Below are positions 18,453-26,827 of a stretch of 64,000 nucleotides of DNA, one piece after another. Where the stretch lies: the NCBI RefSeq assembly GCF_036194065.1, contig NZ_CP108095.1, positions 3,968,001-4,032,000 on the forward strand, read 5' to 3'. The DNA is from Streptomyces sp. NBC_00239. Lineage in GTDB: Bacteria > Actinomycetota > Actinomycetes > Streptomycetales > Streptomycetaceae. The notes under the pieces were generated by a model. The model was not told the origin of the DNA. It worked only from the letters and a program-made list of their open reading frames with translations, and ran no database searches. Position numbers and translations under genes: made by a program. Position 1 is the stretch's first letter, and each line of letters starts with the position of its first letter.

Positions 18453-19399
18453 GGCGCCTCCCCGGCCACCGGCACGTCTCCCAGTTCGGCGAACCCCGTG
18501 CAGAACTCCCGGTAGGCGACGACCGCCGCGTCGGCCGCGTCGAAGCGCGGCGCCATCCGCGGGTTGAGGTTCTCCCAGACGACCACGTCCTCGGCCACGG
18601 CCCGTTCGCTGCCGGCGACCAGCATGGGCAGCTGGTCCTCGCGGCCCTCGCGGACGCCGAGGGCCACCCGGACCACACAGCCCCCCTGCCCGTCGGGCAC
18701 CGCGCCGGTGACGATGACGTGCACCTCGTCGGCGGGGCCGAACTCGGTGACGACGACGCCCGGGCTGTACGCACGGCCGTGGAAGCGCGGCACGTACGGC
18801 CCGGCCTCCGGAGCCGCCTCACCACGGTCGGGCCGCCAGGGCGACGACGGCATCGGGAACTCCCCGTCCATCACCAACTCGCCGTGCGCACCGGTGGAAT
18901 GCTTCATCCCGCAGACCCGGTACACCTTGTGCACCGCCTGGAAGTGCTCGATGTCGAAGACGTTCTCGACGATGATGTCCACGGGCGCGTTCACCGGCCG
19001 CTCCACCGCCTTGACCAGCGGCATCGACTCGGCCATCTCCTTGAGCACGGTGCGCAGCCCGCGGTCGTCGTCCGGCCCGTCGGTGAGGCGCACGAAGACG
19101 GCGTCACCGCACACGACGACCTCGTGCTCCCGCACCCAGGGCCGGCTGCCCCCGCCCGAGGGCTGCCCCATTCCGATGCGCCGCCCGTGGAACGGACACA
19201 CCAGGCAGCCGCCCTCCACCCGGCCCTCGTACCCGAGATGGGCGCCGCGGTGCGGGCAGTCGGCGTCGTAGACCCGCAGCCCGCCCTCCCTGCGCACGGC
19301 CACCAGACGGCGGGCGCCGATGGCCAGCGGGACCACCTCGCCGTCCAGGTCCGATGCGAACGCGGCCAGGTACCACCCCGAGTGGATCTTTGCTGTCAC
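18449..19399 (-). CDS. Rieske non-heme iron oxygenase
   Basis: A 316-residue oxygenase component. The [2Fe-2S] Rieske domain has Cys48-x-His50 in DCPHRGAHL and Cys68-x-x-His71 in CLVCPFHGRR. The mononuclear iron site is in NVFDIEHFQAVH, giving Asp149, His152 and His157. Such enzymes carry out hydroxylation, desaturation, N- or O-demethylation or cyclisation using electrons from a separate reductase, none of which is encoded nearby. The GTG start at 19399 follows GGGGAAG and overlaps the preceding stop by four bases. Rieske tailoring of an azole peptide would be unusual. Confidence 0.9.
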   Translation of the reverse strand: MTAKIHSGWYLAAFASDLDGEVVPLAIGARRLVAVRREGGLRVYDADCPHRGAHLGYEGRVEGGCLVCPFHGRRIGMGQPSGGGSRPWVREHEVVVCGDAVFVRLTDGPDDDRGLRTVLKEMAESMPLVKAVERPVNAPVDIIVENVFDIEHFQAVHKVYRVCGMKHSTGAHGELVMDGEFPMPSSPWRPDRGEAAPEAGPYVPRFHGRAYSPGVVVTEFGPADEVHVIVTGAVPDGQGGCVVRVALGVREGREDQLPMLVAGSERAVAEDVVVWENLNPRMAPRFDAADAAVVAYREFCTGFAELGDVPVAGEAP

Positions 19400-20619
19400 T
19401 GCTTCCCCGCTTCCAGAACTTCCTGTGCGGCGCGCCGCCCGTCGGCGTACGCACCCTGCAGCCACGGCAAGGCGCGCCCGGTCGTGGCGGCCTCCCCCGC
19501 GAAGAACACCCGCCCGCCCAGGGGACGGGCCCAGTCCCGGGCCGCCCGGTCCGAGCCCGGTCCCGGCGCGCAGAACGCCCCGCCGCTGTACGGGTCGGCG
19601 GCCCAGTCGGCGGTCTCGACGTCCACCGCCTCGACGCCCCTGGTCCACGGCAGCGCCACGGCCAGCAGCGCGGCGAGGTGGACCGCCGACCCGGCCGCCT
19701 CGCGGACGCACGCGGCCGCGGCGGACTTGGCGACGATGAGCACTTCGGGACGGCCCTGCCGGCACGAGACGAAACCGCCGACGCCGTCCGCGTCGAACAC
19801 GGAGGCCGTTTCCGGGGCCGGACCCGCCAGGGTCACCACCGCGCAGAAGCCGTCGCCGGGCGCCAGCGTCCGCGCCGCCGCGGTCTTGTCCGGGCCGAGC
19901 CCGTCGACCGTGAGCAGGCCGCCGTCGACCACGACCGGCGGTACCGCGAGGACCGCCCGGTCCGCGGTCAGTTCGCCGTCACCGGTGACGACGCGTACGC
20001 CGCCCTCGGGGGTGGTCCCGATCCGGCGGACGGGGACGCCCGTACGCACGTCCAGGCCTTCGGCGAGGGCGCGGGGCAGCAGTTCCATGCCGCCGGGGAC
20101 GGTGAACTCGCCGCGGCCGCCGCCGTCCTGGCGCACCGCGGCCGCCACGTCGGCGGCGTCGAGGCGGTCGGGGTCGGCGGCCCAGGTCTGGCGCAGCCAC
20201 TCGCGGGCGGTGGCCGCCTCGGCGGGTGTGGCACCGCTCGCCGCCAGCCAGCCGCCGACGCTGAGACCGCCGGGGGTGGCGTATGCGGCGAGCCTGCCCT
20301 CCAGCGCCCACGGCGGGTTCGCGCCGCGGGCGAGGAGGCCCATGGGGCGGGCGACGCGGCCGGACACGACGTACGCGGCCGACGGGCGGGGCGCGGCGGG
20401 CAGCGGGCCGAGGACGGTGTGGGCGGGGTTCCGGTCGCCGTGCACGATCTGCGCGCCGAGTTCGAGGGCCGGCCCGCCGTCGGCCGGGCGGAACGTGCGG
20501 ACACGGCCGCCGATCCGGGGCCGGGCCTCCAGGACCAGGGCGTCGACGCCGGCCTGCGCGAGGCGCTGGGCACAGGCCAGCCCCGCGACTCCGGCTCCGA
20601 TCACGACCACCTCAGGCAT
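19396..20619 (-). CDS. FAD-dependent amine-oxidase-like protein
   Basis: A 407-residue flavoprotein of the monoamine oxidase / desaturase type. It has the N-terminal dinucleotide motif VVVIGAGVAGLACAQRL (4-20), then GGRVRTF, and the C-terminal FAD motif RVFFAGEAATTGRALPWLQGAY typical of amine oxidases. It could oxidise an amine or introduce unsaturation during peptide tailoring. It overlaps the upstream P450 by eight bases and the downstream Rieske gene by four, giving a tight oxidation block of P450 - flavoprotein - Rieske enzyme. Confidence 0.87.
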   Translation of the reverse strand: MPEVVVIGAGVAGLACAQRLAQAGVDALVLEARPRIGGRVRTFRPADGGPALELGAQIVHGDRNPAHTVLGPLPAAPRPSAAYVVSGRVARPMGLLARGANPPWALEGRLAAYATPGGLSVGGWLAASGATPAEAATAREWLRQTWAADPDRLDAADVAAAVRQDGGGRGEFTVPGGMELLPRALAEGLDVRTGVPVRRIGTTPEGGVRVVTGDGELTADRAVLAVPPVVVDGGLLTVDGLGPDKTAAARTLAPGDGFCAVVTLAGPAPETASVFDADGVGGFVSCRQGRPEVLIVAKSAAAACVREAAGSAVHLAALLAVALPWTRGVEAVDVETADWAADPYSGGAFCAPGPGSDRAARDWARPLGGRVFFAGEAATTGRALPWLQGAYADGRRAAQEVLEAGKQ

Positions 20620-21844
20620 GTGCGCCCTCCAGTCCGGCCGCGTCCCGTACGTCCGCGTCCCGTACGTCCGTGCCCAGGGCGACGGGGAGGGCGGCGAGGC
20701 GGCGCGGGATCAGGGACGGGGCCCAGCGCGGGTCCGGGCCCGCGATGACGGCCTCGGGGAAGCGTCGGACGATCCTGCCGAGGAGCACCGCTCCGGACTG
20801 TTTGACCAGGCGGGCGGCCAGGCAGAAGTGCGGGCCGCCGCCGAAGGCGAGGTGCGGGTTGGGCCGCCGGTCCCACACCAGCTCGCCGGGGTCGGCGAAG
20901 ACGGCCGGGTCCCGGTTGGCGGCGGCGACCACCGCGAGGACCCGCTGCCCGGCGGGGATGGGGCCGCCCGGCAGCTCGGCGTCGCGGGCGGTGACGCGGG
21001 CGGTGAAGGGGATCGGCGCTTCGAGCCGCAGCAGCTCGTCCACGGCGGTCTCGGCCGCGTCCGGACCGGCGGTGCGCAGGGCCGCCCGTACGTCGGGGCG
21101 CGGCAGCAGCCAGTACAGGGCGTTGCCGACGGCTTCCGCGAGCGGCTGCCAGCCACCGACGACGGCGAGACCGAGGACGCCCAGCATCTCGGGCCGGGTC
21201 AGCCGGGGGTCGGCGGCCAGCCGGCCGAGCGGGCAGCCCGGGTCGGCCCACGCGGCGTGCGCGTCGAGGAAGCGGGTCAGCTCGCCCATGGCGGCCCGGC
21301 CCAGGCGGGCGACGTGCGGCGGGGCGAGCGGGTCGAGGTTGACGGACGCGGCGCGGGCCAGCTGGGCCAGCGTCGCGCGCTGGTCCTCGGCGAGGCCGAA
21401 GAGCCTCGCCAGGACGGCGGTCGCCAGCGGCGCGCCGAGTTCCTCCACGGCATCGACGGGCATGCCGCGCTCCACGGCCCGGTCGAGCAGGGCGTCGGCG
21501 TCCGCGGCGATCGCGTCGGAGACGGACGCCAGGGCGGCCGGGCCGAGCAGCAGGGCGCCGGGCGCGCGCAGCCGGGTGTGGTCGGCGCCGTCCGTGGTCA
21601 GCATGGACACCGGCAGGTCGTCGTCCCGGGACCGCTCGCGCTGGCCCGCGGCCGCGGAGAACGCCGGGTCCTTGAGCAGCGCCGCGCAGTCGGCGTACCC
21701 GGTGACCAGCCACACGCCGGTCATCGGGTCGCGGTGCACGGGGTCGTGGGCCCGCAGCCAGTCATAGGCCGGGTACGGGTCGATGCGCCCGGCGGGGCTG
21801 AAGGGGTGGGCCAGGTGGGCGGGCAGCCCGGCGGTCTCGGTCAT
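20612..21844 (-). CDS. Cytochrome P450 with atypical I-helix
   Basis: A 410-residue bacterial P450. The heme-thiolate loop is FGGGPHFCLAA with Cys341; the ExxR pair is Glu270-Arg273 (ELLR). The I-helix reads LAVVGGWQPLAEAVGN (226-241): at the place of the usual A/G-G-x-D/E-T, the acid and alcohol are replaced by Trp-Gln-Pro. This often accompanies unusual chemistry or altered oxygen activation. The C-terminus carries a short DVRDADVRDA repeat. AGGAGA precedes the ATG. It is likely a tailoring enzyme of the RiPP cluster, in the same operon as the precursor. Confidence 0.9.
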   Translation of the reverse strand: MTETAGLPAHLAHPFSPAGRIDPYPAYDWLRAHDPVHRDPMTGVWLVTGYADCAALLKDPAFSAAAGQRERSRDDDLPVSMLTTDGADHTRLRAPGALLLGPAALASVSDAIAADADALLDRAVERGMPVDAVEELGAPLATAVLARLFGLAEDQRATLAQLARAASVNLDPLAPPHVARLGRAAMGELTRFLDAHAAWADPGCPLGRLAADPRLTRPEMLGVLGLAVVGGWQPLAEAVGNALYWLLPRPDVRAALRTAGPDAAETAVDELLRLEAPIPFTARVTARDAELPGGPIPAGQRVLAVVAAANRDPAVFADPGELVWDRRPNPHLAFGGGPHFCLAARLVKQSGAVLLGRIVRRFPEAVIAGPDPRWAPSLIPRRLAALPVALGTDVRDADVRDAAGLEGAHA

Positions 21845-21905
21845 CTACGCGTTCTCCTGTTCACGGCACTGCTCTCGCCCGGCCGCTGTCGTGGGTCGTG
21901 GCCGC

Positions 21906-22817
21906 TCAGCGCACCCGCGGACCGCGCCAGCCGAACGTCAGGCCGGTCGCCAGCAGCCCGCCGACCGCCCACAGCGCCAGAACCAGGGCGATCCGGCCCA
22001 ACTCCCAGGAGCCGGCGGGCTCCACGGCGGTGAAGGAGTCCGGCAGGAACACCGAGCGGAAGCCCTGCGCCATCCACTTCACGGGAAACAGCGCGGCCGT
22101 GTTCTGCATCCACAGCGGCAGCTTCTCGAACGGGTAGAACACGCCCGAGATGAACTGCAGGACCATGAACACGGGCGTCACCACGGCCGCGGCGGAACGG
22201 CTGTTGGGGATCAGCGCGCTGTAGGCGGTGCCGGCCAGCGCGCAGGCCGCGGTGCCCAGCGCGAGGCACCAGGCGAGGGTGCTCCACCGCTCGGCCGTCT
22301 GCGGCAGCGGCAGTCCGAACGCGGCCACGGCGATGCCGATGAGCAGCAGCGTTTCGAGGGCCGTGGTCACCACGACGCGGACCAGCTTGCCCACGAAGTA
22401 GGCCGACTTGGGCATCGGCGTCAAGGCGAGGCGGCGGATCGTTCCGGTGTCCCGCTCTATGGCCACGTTGATGGCCAGGCCGGAGAACGCGGTGCTCATG
22501 ACGCCCGCCGCGATCACCCCGGCCATGAAGACCTGCCGGAAGTCGGTGTCGGTGCCCTCGACCTTCCCCTCGAAGATCGAGCCGAAGACGACGAGCAGCA
22601 TCACCGGGAAGAGCAGCGTGAACACCAGCGACTGCTTGTTGCGGAAGAACGCTCTGAGCTCGACGGACGAGCGCGCCGCGCAGGCCCGCGCGTACCCCCG
22701 GGCCGCACGCGCGGCGGCCGGGCGTGCGGGCACGTCCGAGACCGTACGGGCCGCTCCGCCGTCGTACCGGGGCGGGGACGGGTTCATGGACCTGGTTTCG
22801 GGCACGAGCGCGGTCAT
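21906..22817 (-). CDS. ABC-2 type permease (DrrB-like)
   Basis: A 303-residue membrane subunit of a two-gene drug-type ABC exporter. After about 50 N-terminal hydrophilic residues there are six hydrophobic segments, beginning near LVFTLLFPVMLLVVFG (64-79). The ABC-2 hallmark ATPVFMVLQFISGVFYPFEKLP-like region lies near 212-233. The start at 22817 overlaps the stop of the ATPase gene (ATGA); longer in-frame extensions fall inside that gene. With its partner it may export the mature product or protect the host from it, separately from the C39 export system at 1437-7616. Confidence 0.9.
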   Translation of the reverse strand: MTALVPETRSMNPSPPRYDGGAARTVSDVPARPAAARAARGYARACAARSSVELRAFFRNKQSLVFTLLFPVMLLVVFGSIFEGKVEGTDTDFRQVFMAGVIAAGVMSTAFSGLAINVAIERDTGTIRRLALTPMPKSAYFVGKLVRVVVTTALETLLLIGIAVAAFGLPLPQTAERWSTLAWCLALGTAACALAGTAYSALIPNSRSAAAVVTPVFMVLQFISGVFYPFEKLPLWMQNTAALFPVKWMAQGFRSVFLPDSFTAVEPAGSWELGRIALVLALWAVGGLLATGLTFGWRGPRVR

Positions 22818-23761
22818 GCGGCGTTCTCCCTGCTCTCCCTGTCGATCAGGCTCAGGTAGATGTCCTCGAGGGTGGGACGGTGCACGCGAAGGTCCGCGAG
22901 TTCGGGCGCGCCCGCCGCGTGCGCCCACGGCAGGAGCAGGCCCAGCACGTGCGAGGGCGCGGAAGTGCGCAGCGACACGGTGCACGGACCGGACGGCGCC
23001 ACCTCGGTGTCGGGCGGCAGCGGGGGCAGGGGGACGTCGGCCAGTGCCTCGCCGCGGCCGAAGCTCACGGTGGCGGGGGTCTGGTCGCGGCCGCCGAGGG
23101 AAGCCAGCGGCCCGCACGCGACGAGCCTGCCGCCGACGACGACGCCCGCCCGCTGCGCCAGTTCCTCCGCCTCATCGAGGTAGTGCGTGGTCAGGACGGT
23201 CGTACGGCCGCGGTCGGCGAACCAGCGGACCAGCTCCCAGGCCTCGCGGCGGGCCACCGGGTCCAGTCCGGTGGTCGGCTCGTCCAGGAAGATCAGTTCG
23301 GGGTCGCCGACGACCCCGACCGCTACGTCCAGACGGCGCTGCTGGCCGCCGGACAGTGCGGTGGCCTGACGCGAGTGCAGGGAGCCGAGCCCCACCATCT
23401 CCAGCACTTCGCCGACCGGCAGCGGGGCCGGATACATGGCGGCGAAATGCGTGACGACTTCTTTTACGGTCAGATCGGAGTAGGTGCCCGTCGTCTGGGG
23501 CACCACGCCTATTCTCGCTCGCCATTCCCGCGGATCCTCGGCCGGATCATGGCCGAGGACCCGCACGTCTCCACCGGTACGCCACTGCACTCCCGTCAGA
23601 ATGTCGACGGTCGTGGTCTTTCCTGCGCCATTGGGCCCGAGCAGTGCGAACACTTCACCGCGAACAATGTCGAGGCTGATGTCGCGAACCGCTTGGACGT
23701 CACCGTATCGCTTGGAAAGTCCGCGTACGGAAACGGGATGCTCCGTCAGCGCAGTGGGCAT
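22814..23761 (-). CDS. ABC transporter ATP-binding subunit (DrrA-like)
   Basis: A 315-residue ATPase of the daunorubicin-resistance type. Walker A is GPNGAGKTT (about 43-51), signature LSGGQQRR (about 135-142), Walker B LIFLDEPTTGLDP, followed by an H-loop THYLDEAEE. A C-terminal accessory domain of about 90 residues is present, as in DrrA proteins. I start it at the ATG at 23761, with CCGGAG seven bases upstream; a TTG five codons earlier is less likely because it overlaps that site. It lies only 39 bases after the precursor gene, so precursor and transporter share a transcript. Confidence 0.92.
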   Translation of the reverse strand: MPTALTEHPVSVRGLSKRYGDVQAVRDISLDIVRGEVFALLGPNGAGKTTTVDILTGVQWRTGGDVRVLGHDPAEDPREWRARIGVVPQTTGTYSDLTVKEVVTHFAAMYPAPLPVGEVLEMVGLGSLHSRQATALSGGQQRRLDVAVGVVGDPELIFLDEPTTGLDPVARREAWELVRWFADRGRTTVLTTHYLDEAEELAQRAGVVVGGRLVACGPLASLGGRDQTPATVSFGRGEALADVPLPPLPPDTEVAPSGPCTVSLRTSAPSHVLGLLLPWAHAAGAPELADLRVHRPTLEDIYLSLIDRESRENAA

Positions 23762-23800
23762 GGGACGCTCCGGCAAAGTGGGAAGGGTTGCGAGCGCCTG

Positions 23801-24187
23801 TCAGGTGCAGCAGCAGCAGGGGCAGCAGCAGTAGGTGCACTCGGACATGTCGTCCACGCCGCCGGCCACGTCGGACAGTTCGCCCTCGCTGAGCTCGACG
23901 GGGTCGACCGTCGGGGTCGCGGGGATGTGGAACTCGTAGCGGCCGGTCGCCAGGCCCGCCTCCCACAGGTCGACCTGGACGTCCAGGTTGCCCTGCTCGT
24001 GGCCGTCGGGGGCCTGGGTGACGATGACGATCTCGGCGTCGGCCGGGAGTTCGAGGCCGGACTCGGCGAGCGCGGTCCGCGGCTCGTTGGCGAGCTTCGC
24101 GGAGAACGCCTCGTCGGACCAGGCGCTGATGAGAACCCGGGTGTAGCAGTTCACGAACTCAGCACGCTGCTGCGGGTCGAGCGCCAT
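23801..24187 (-). CDS. Cys-rich azole RiPP precursor with nitrile-hydratase-like leader
   Basis: A 128-residue precursor. Residues 1 to about 95 resemble the nitrile hydratase alpha-subunit family (AWSDEAFSAKLANEPRTALA, 22-41, then LELPADAEIVIVTQ), marking an NHLP-type leader. The leader ends in ELSDVAGG (103-110), a double-Gly site for the C39 exporter. The core (111-128) is VDDMSECTYCCCPCCCCT: eight Cys, one Ser and two Thr, so up to eight thiazoles in runs of three and four, plus possible oxazoles, and one Tyr. GAGGAGAG lies eight bases before the ATG. It heads the minus-strand tailoring operon. I know of no characterised product with this core, though I could not search. Modification pattern and product are inferred. 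Confidence 0.93.
   Translation of the reverse strand: MALDPQQRAEFVNCYTRVLISAWSDEAFSAKLANEPRTALAESGLELPADAEIVIVTQAPDGHEQGNLDVQVDLWEAGLATGRYEFHIPATPTVDPVELSEGELSDVAGGVDDMSECTYCCCPCCCCT
23804..23832 (-). repeat. TGC trinucleotide runs encoding the polycysteine core
   Basis: All seven Cys codons of the two runs (three, then four) are TGC, making an interrupted trinucleotide tract (GCA on the plus strand) split by one CCC. Slippage at such a tract could change the number of Cys residues without breaking the frame. Confidence 0.8.
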
Positions 24188-24580
24188 GTGAACTCTCCTC
24201 TTCCTTCGGTTTGCTTCGGATTCGATTCAGTCGTTGTGCCGGCGACGAGCAAACAATCACACGGCGGGGAACCGTCCGCCAAGACGCAAAGAAACGTAAT
24301 CCGAAGACGCCCGGCCAATGAGTATCCGGGCCCCACCGATAAGCATTGAGCCAATTCTTTCCGGGCGTTACTGTGACCCAACCACCCGCACCCGCAGGCC
24401 CGGTTGCCCTGGCCTGCGCATATGCATGCTCTCACGCCGGTCCCCGTCCGGCGCGGGCCCGGAGCACTGCCGGAGGAATTCCCCCGGCGATTACGGAATT
24501 ACCGACAGCCGATACGTAACGCAGGGCCGGTTCGCGCAGGGGATTGCGTACACCGGATCCAGCCACCCACGGAGGTTCAC
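24188..24580. promoter_or_regulatory. 393-bp divergent control region between precursor operon and P450 operon
   Basis: No gene is seen here. It separates the precursor (minus) from the P450 gene (plus) and must hold both promoters and leaders. It is more AT-rich than its surroundings, especially at 24240-24370. I could not assign convincing -35/-10 pairs or operator repeats. A TTG/ATG-initiated in-frame extension of the P450 into this region is not supported by a ribosome site. Confidence 0.5.
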
Positions 24581-25924
24581 GTGACAGCGACCCACGCACC
24601 GGCGGGCACCGTCCCACCAGGGCCCGACACCCCCGTGGACATGGAGCTGATGCGCGCCGACCCGCTGGCCTTCGTGACCGGAATGCATCGTACGTACGGC
24701 GACATCACCAGTCATGTCAGCGACGGCGAGCGGGTGTTCATGCTGCACCGGCCCGACCTGGTGCGGCACGTGCTGAAGGACAACACCGGCAACTACACCA
24801 AGGCCGGCACCCCCGACGACGCCATGCTGCGCCCGCTGCTGGGCAACGGGCTGCTCACCAGCAACGGCGCCGACTGGGCCCGCCAGCGCAAGCAGTGCGC
24901 CCCCGCCTTCCGCCGCACCGAGGTCGCCACCTTCGACGGCATCATCACCGAGGAGACCGAGGCGCTGCTGGAGCGCTGGCGGGACGCCATGGCCGAAGGC
25001 ACCGCCCTGCCCGTGGAGCACCACCTGACCTCGCTGACGCTGGCGATCCTCACCCGTGCCGTGCTGGGCGTGGACATGGGCGCGGCCGGCGAGGGCTTCG
25101 GCCGCGCCGTCGACGCCGCCAACCGCTTCATGGGGCACTACGTACCGAACCCCGACCCCGATCCCGCGGACACCGCGCTGCGCCGCAAGGGATACGTACA
25201 GGCGCGCATGTTCCTCCAGCTGATCGCCCGGACCGTCATCGCCTCGCGGCGGGCGGCCGGCGGCGGGCAGTCCCCCGCGCACGGGTCCGCGTCCCTGCTC
25301 GACGCGATGATCGGCGAACTGGACGACGAGGAGCTGCGCGACCAGGTGCTCACCCTGGTCATGGCGGGCCACGAGACCACCGCCAAGGCCCTGACGTGGA
25401 CGCTGTACCTCCTCGACCGGCACCCGCAGGAGGCCGAGAAGGTCCGGGCGGAGATCGACGCCGTCCTCGGGGACCGCACGCCCACCGCCGCCGACCTGCC
25501 CGACCTGGTGCACTGCCGGCGCGCGATCGAGGAGGCGATGCGGCTCTACCCGCCGGTGTGGCTGATCTCCCGCCGCGCCAAGGGCCCCGACACGATCGAC
25601 GGCTACGACATCCCCGCCGGCGCGCTGGTGTGCGTCAGCCAGTGGGTGCTGCACCGCCACCCCGACCACTGGGACCGGCCCGACGCGTACGTACCCGGCC
25701 GCTTCGAGGACGCCGACCTGCCCAGCCACCTCTACCTGCCCTTCGGCGGGGGCGAGCGCATCTGCATCGGCCAACACCTGGCCCTGGTCGAGGCCACGCT
25801 GGTGCTCGCCGTCCTGATGCGCGCGACCCGCCTCGAACTGGAGCCCGGCTTCCCGGTGGAGCCGGAGGCCCTGGTGACCCTGCGACCCAAGCACGGCATG
25901 CGGATGACTGCGAGGCCCCGATGA
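24581..25924 (+). CDS. Cytochrome P450 (canonical)
   Basis: A 447-residue P450 with all standard motifs: I-helix AGHETT (262-267), ExxR at Glu318-Arg321 (EEAMRLYPP) and heme loop FGGGERICIGQ with Cys395. The overall form resembles the CYP102/fatty-acid-hydroxylase-like class more than the small macrolide P450s, with no fused reductase. The GTG at 24581 is chosen because GGAGG lies seven bases upstream. It is divergent from the precursor gene and overlaps the following methyltransferase by four bases. It may hydroxylate or couple residues of the modified core; an unrelated lipid substrate cannot be excluded. Confidence 0.9.
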   Translation: MTATHAPAGTVPPGPDTPVDMELMRADPLAFVTGMHRTYGDITSHVSDGERVFMLHRPDLVRHVLKDNTGNYTKAGTPDDAMLRPLLGNGLLTSNGADWARQRKQCAPAFRRTEVATFDGIITEETEALLERWRDAMAEGTALPVEHHLTSLTLAILTRAVLGVDMGAAGEGFGRAVDAANRFMGHYVPNPDPDPADTALRRKGYVQARMFLQLIARTVIASRRAAGGGQSPAHGSASLLDAMIGELDDEELRDQVLTLVMAGHETTAKALTWTLYLLDRHPQEAEKVRAEIDAVLGDRTPTAADLPDLVHCRRAIEEAMRLYPPVWLISRRAKGPDTIDGYDIPAGALVCVSQWVLHRHPDHWDRPDAYVPGRFEDADLPSHLYLPFGGGERICIGQHLALVEATLVLAVLMRATRLELEPGFPVEPEALVTLRPKHGMRMTARPR

Positions 25925-26760
25925 CCACGTCCACCCCGACCTCCCCCGCCGCCGGCCCGGTCGGCGGCTCGTACGACCCCGCCGCGACCACGGCGGGTGG
26001 GCTCGCCGGCGAGCTGGCCCGCCTGGAGGCCCAGGCGGAGCTGTCCTTCGGCGCCGAACTGCGCATCCTGCGCGAGGCGGGCCTGGACGCGCAGGCCGGT
26101 CCGTTCGTCGAGATCGGCGCCGGCTCCGGCGCGGTCACCCGCAGGCTGCGCGCCGCCCTGCCCGGGCTCACCCACACCGCCGTCGACATCGACGGCGACC
26201 TGCTGGCCCACGCCGACGGCTGCGGTGCCGAACTCCTCGTCGCCGACGGCGCGGCCCTGCCGCTCCCGGACGACTCGGCGGGCTTCGTCCTGCTGCGCTA
26301 CGTACTCCAGCACCTGGCCGACCCGCAGGCCGTGCTCGCCGAGGCGCTGCGCATCCTGCGGCCCGGCGGCCGGATCGCCGTGACCGAGGTCGACGCGGCC
26401 TGCTGGGGCCTGGCCGAGCCGGCGTACCCCGAACTGGCCGCGATCCACGGGAAGCTCTCGCAGGCCCAGGCCTCCGCGGGCGGCGACCGCACCGTCGGGC
26501 GGCGCCTGACCCGGCTGCTGCGCGGCGCGGGTTATGAGGACGTGGCCCTGCGCCCGTTCGCCAGCACCAACGACGACCACCCGGTCGAGGCCTTCGCCCC
26601 ACACCTGGGCCCCGGCCGCCTCCAGCCGCTCGTGGCCGCCGGTGTGGTGAGCCTCGCCGAGTTCGCGCTGGCCGCCGACCGGTGGAACCGCTTCCGCACC
26701 GACCCGGACGCGTACGTGATGCTGCTCGGCTTCACCGCCACGGGCACCGCCCCCCATTGA
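25921..26760 (+). CDS. Class I SAM-dependent methyltransferase
   Basis: A 279-residue methyltransferase. Motif I VEIGAGSGAVTRRL lies at about 63-76, the acidic end of strand 2 is AVDIDGD, and post-motif sequences LLRYVLQHLADPQAVLAEALRILRPGGRI match the methyltransferase-11/25 group. Candidate acceptors are the N-terminal amine, the Tyr hydroxyl or a hydroxyl added by the P450. The ATG overlaps the P450 stop (ATGA), so the two are translationally coupled. Confidence 0.9.
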   Translation: MTTSTPTSPAAGPVGGSYDPAATTAGGLAGELARLEAQAELSFGAELRILREAGLDAQAGPFVEIGAGSGAVTRRLRAALPGLTHTAVDIDGDLLAHADGCGAELLVADGAALPLPDDSAGFVLLRYVLQHLADPQAVLAEALRILRPGGRIAVTEVDAACWGLAEPAYPELAAIHGKLSQAQASAGGDRTVGRRLTRLLRGAGYEDVALRPFASTNDDHPVEAFAPHLGPGRLQPLVAAGVVSLAEFALAADRWNRFRTDPDAYVMLLGFTATGTAPH

Positions 26761-26827
26761 TCCGGCCCGTCCGGCGCCGGACGGCCGACCGGCCGGCACC
26801 ACCCACCACCGATTGGACCCGCCCCCC

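Noticed and set aside
24404-24580. In-frame N-terminal extension of the P450 gene
   Set aside because: The GTG at 24581 has GGAGG at the right distance; the extension has no P450 homology and would fill the divergent promoter region.
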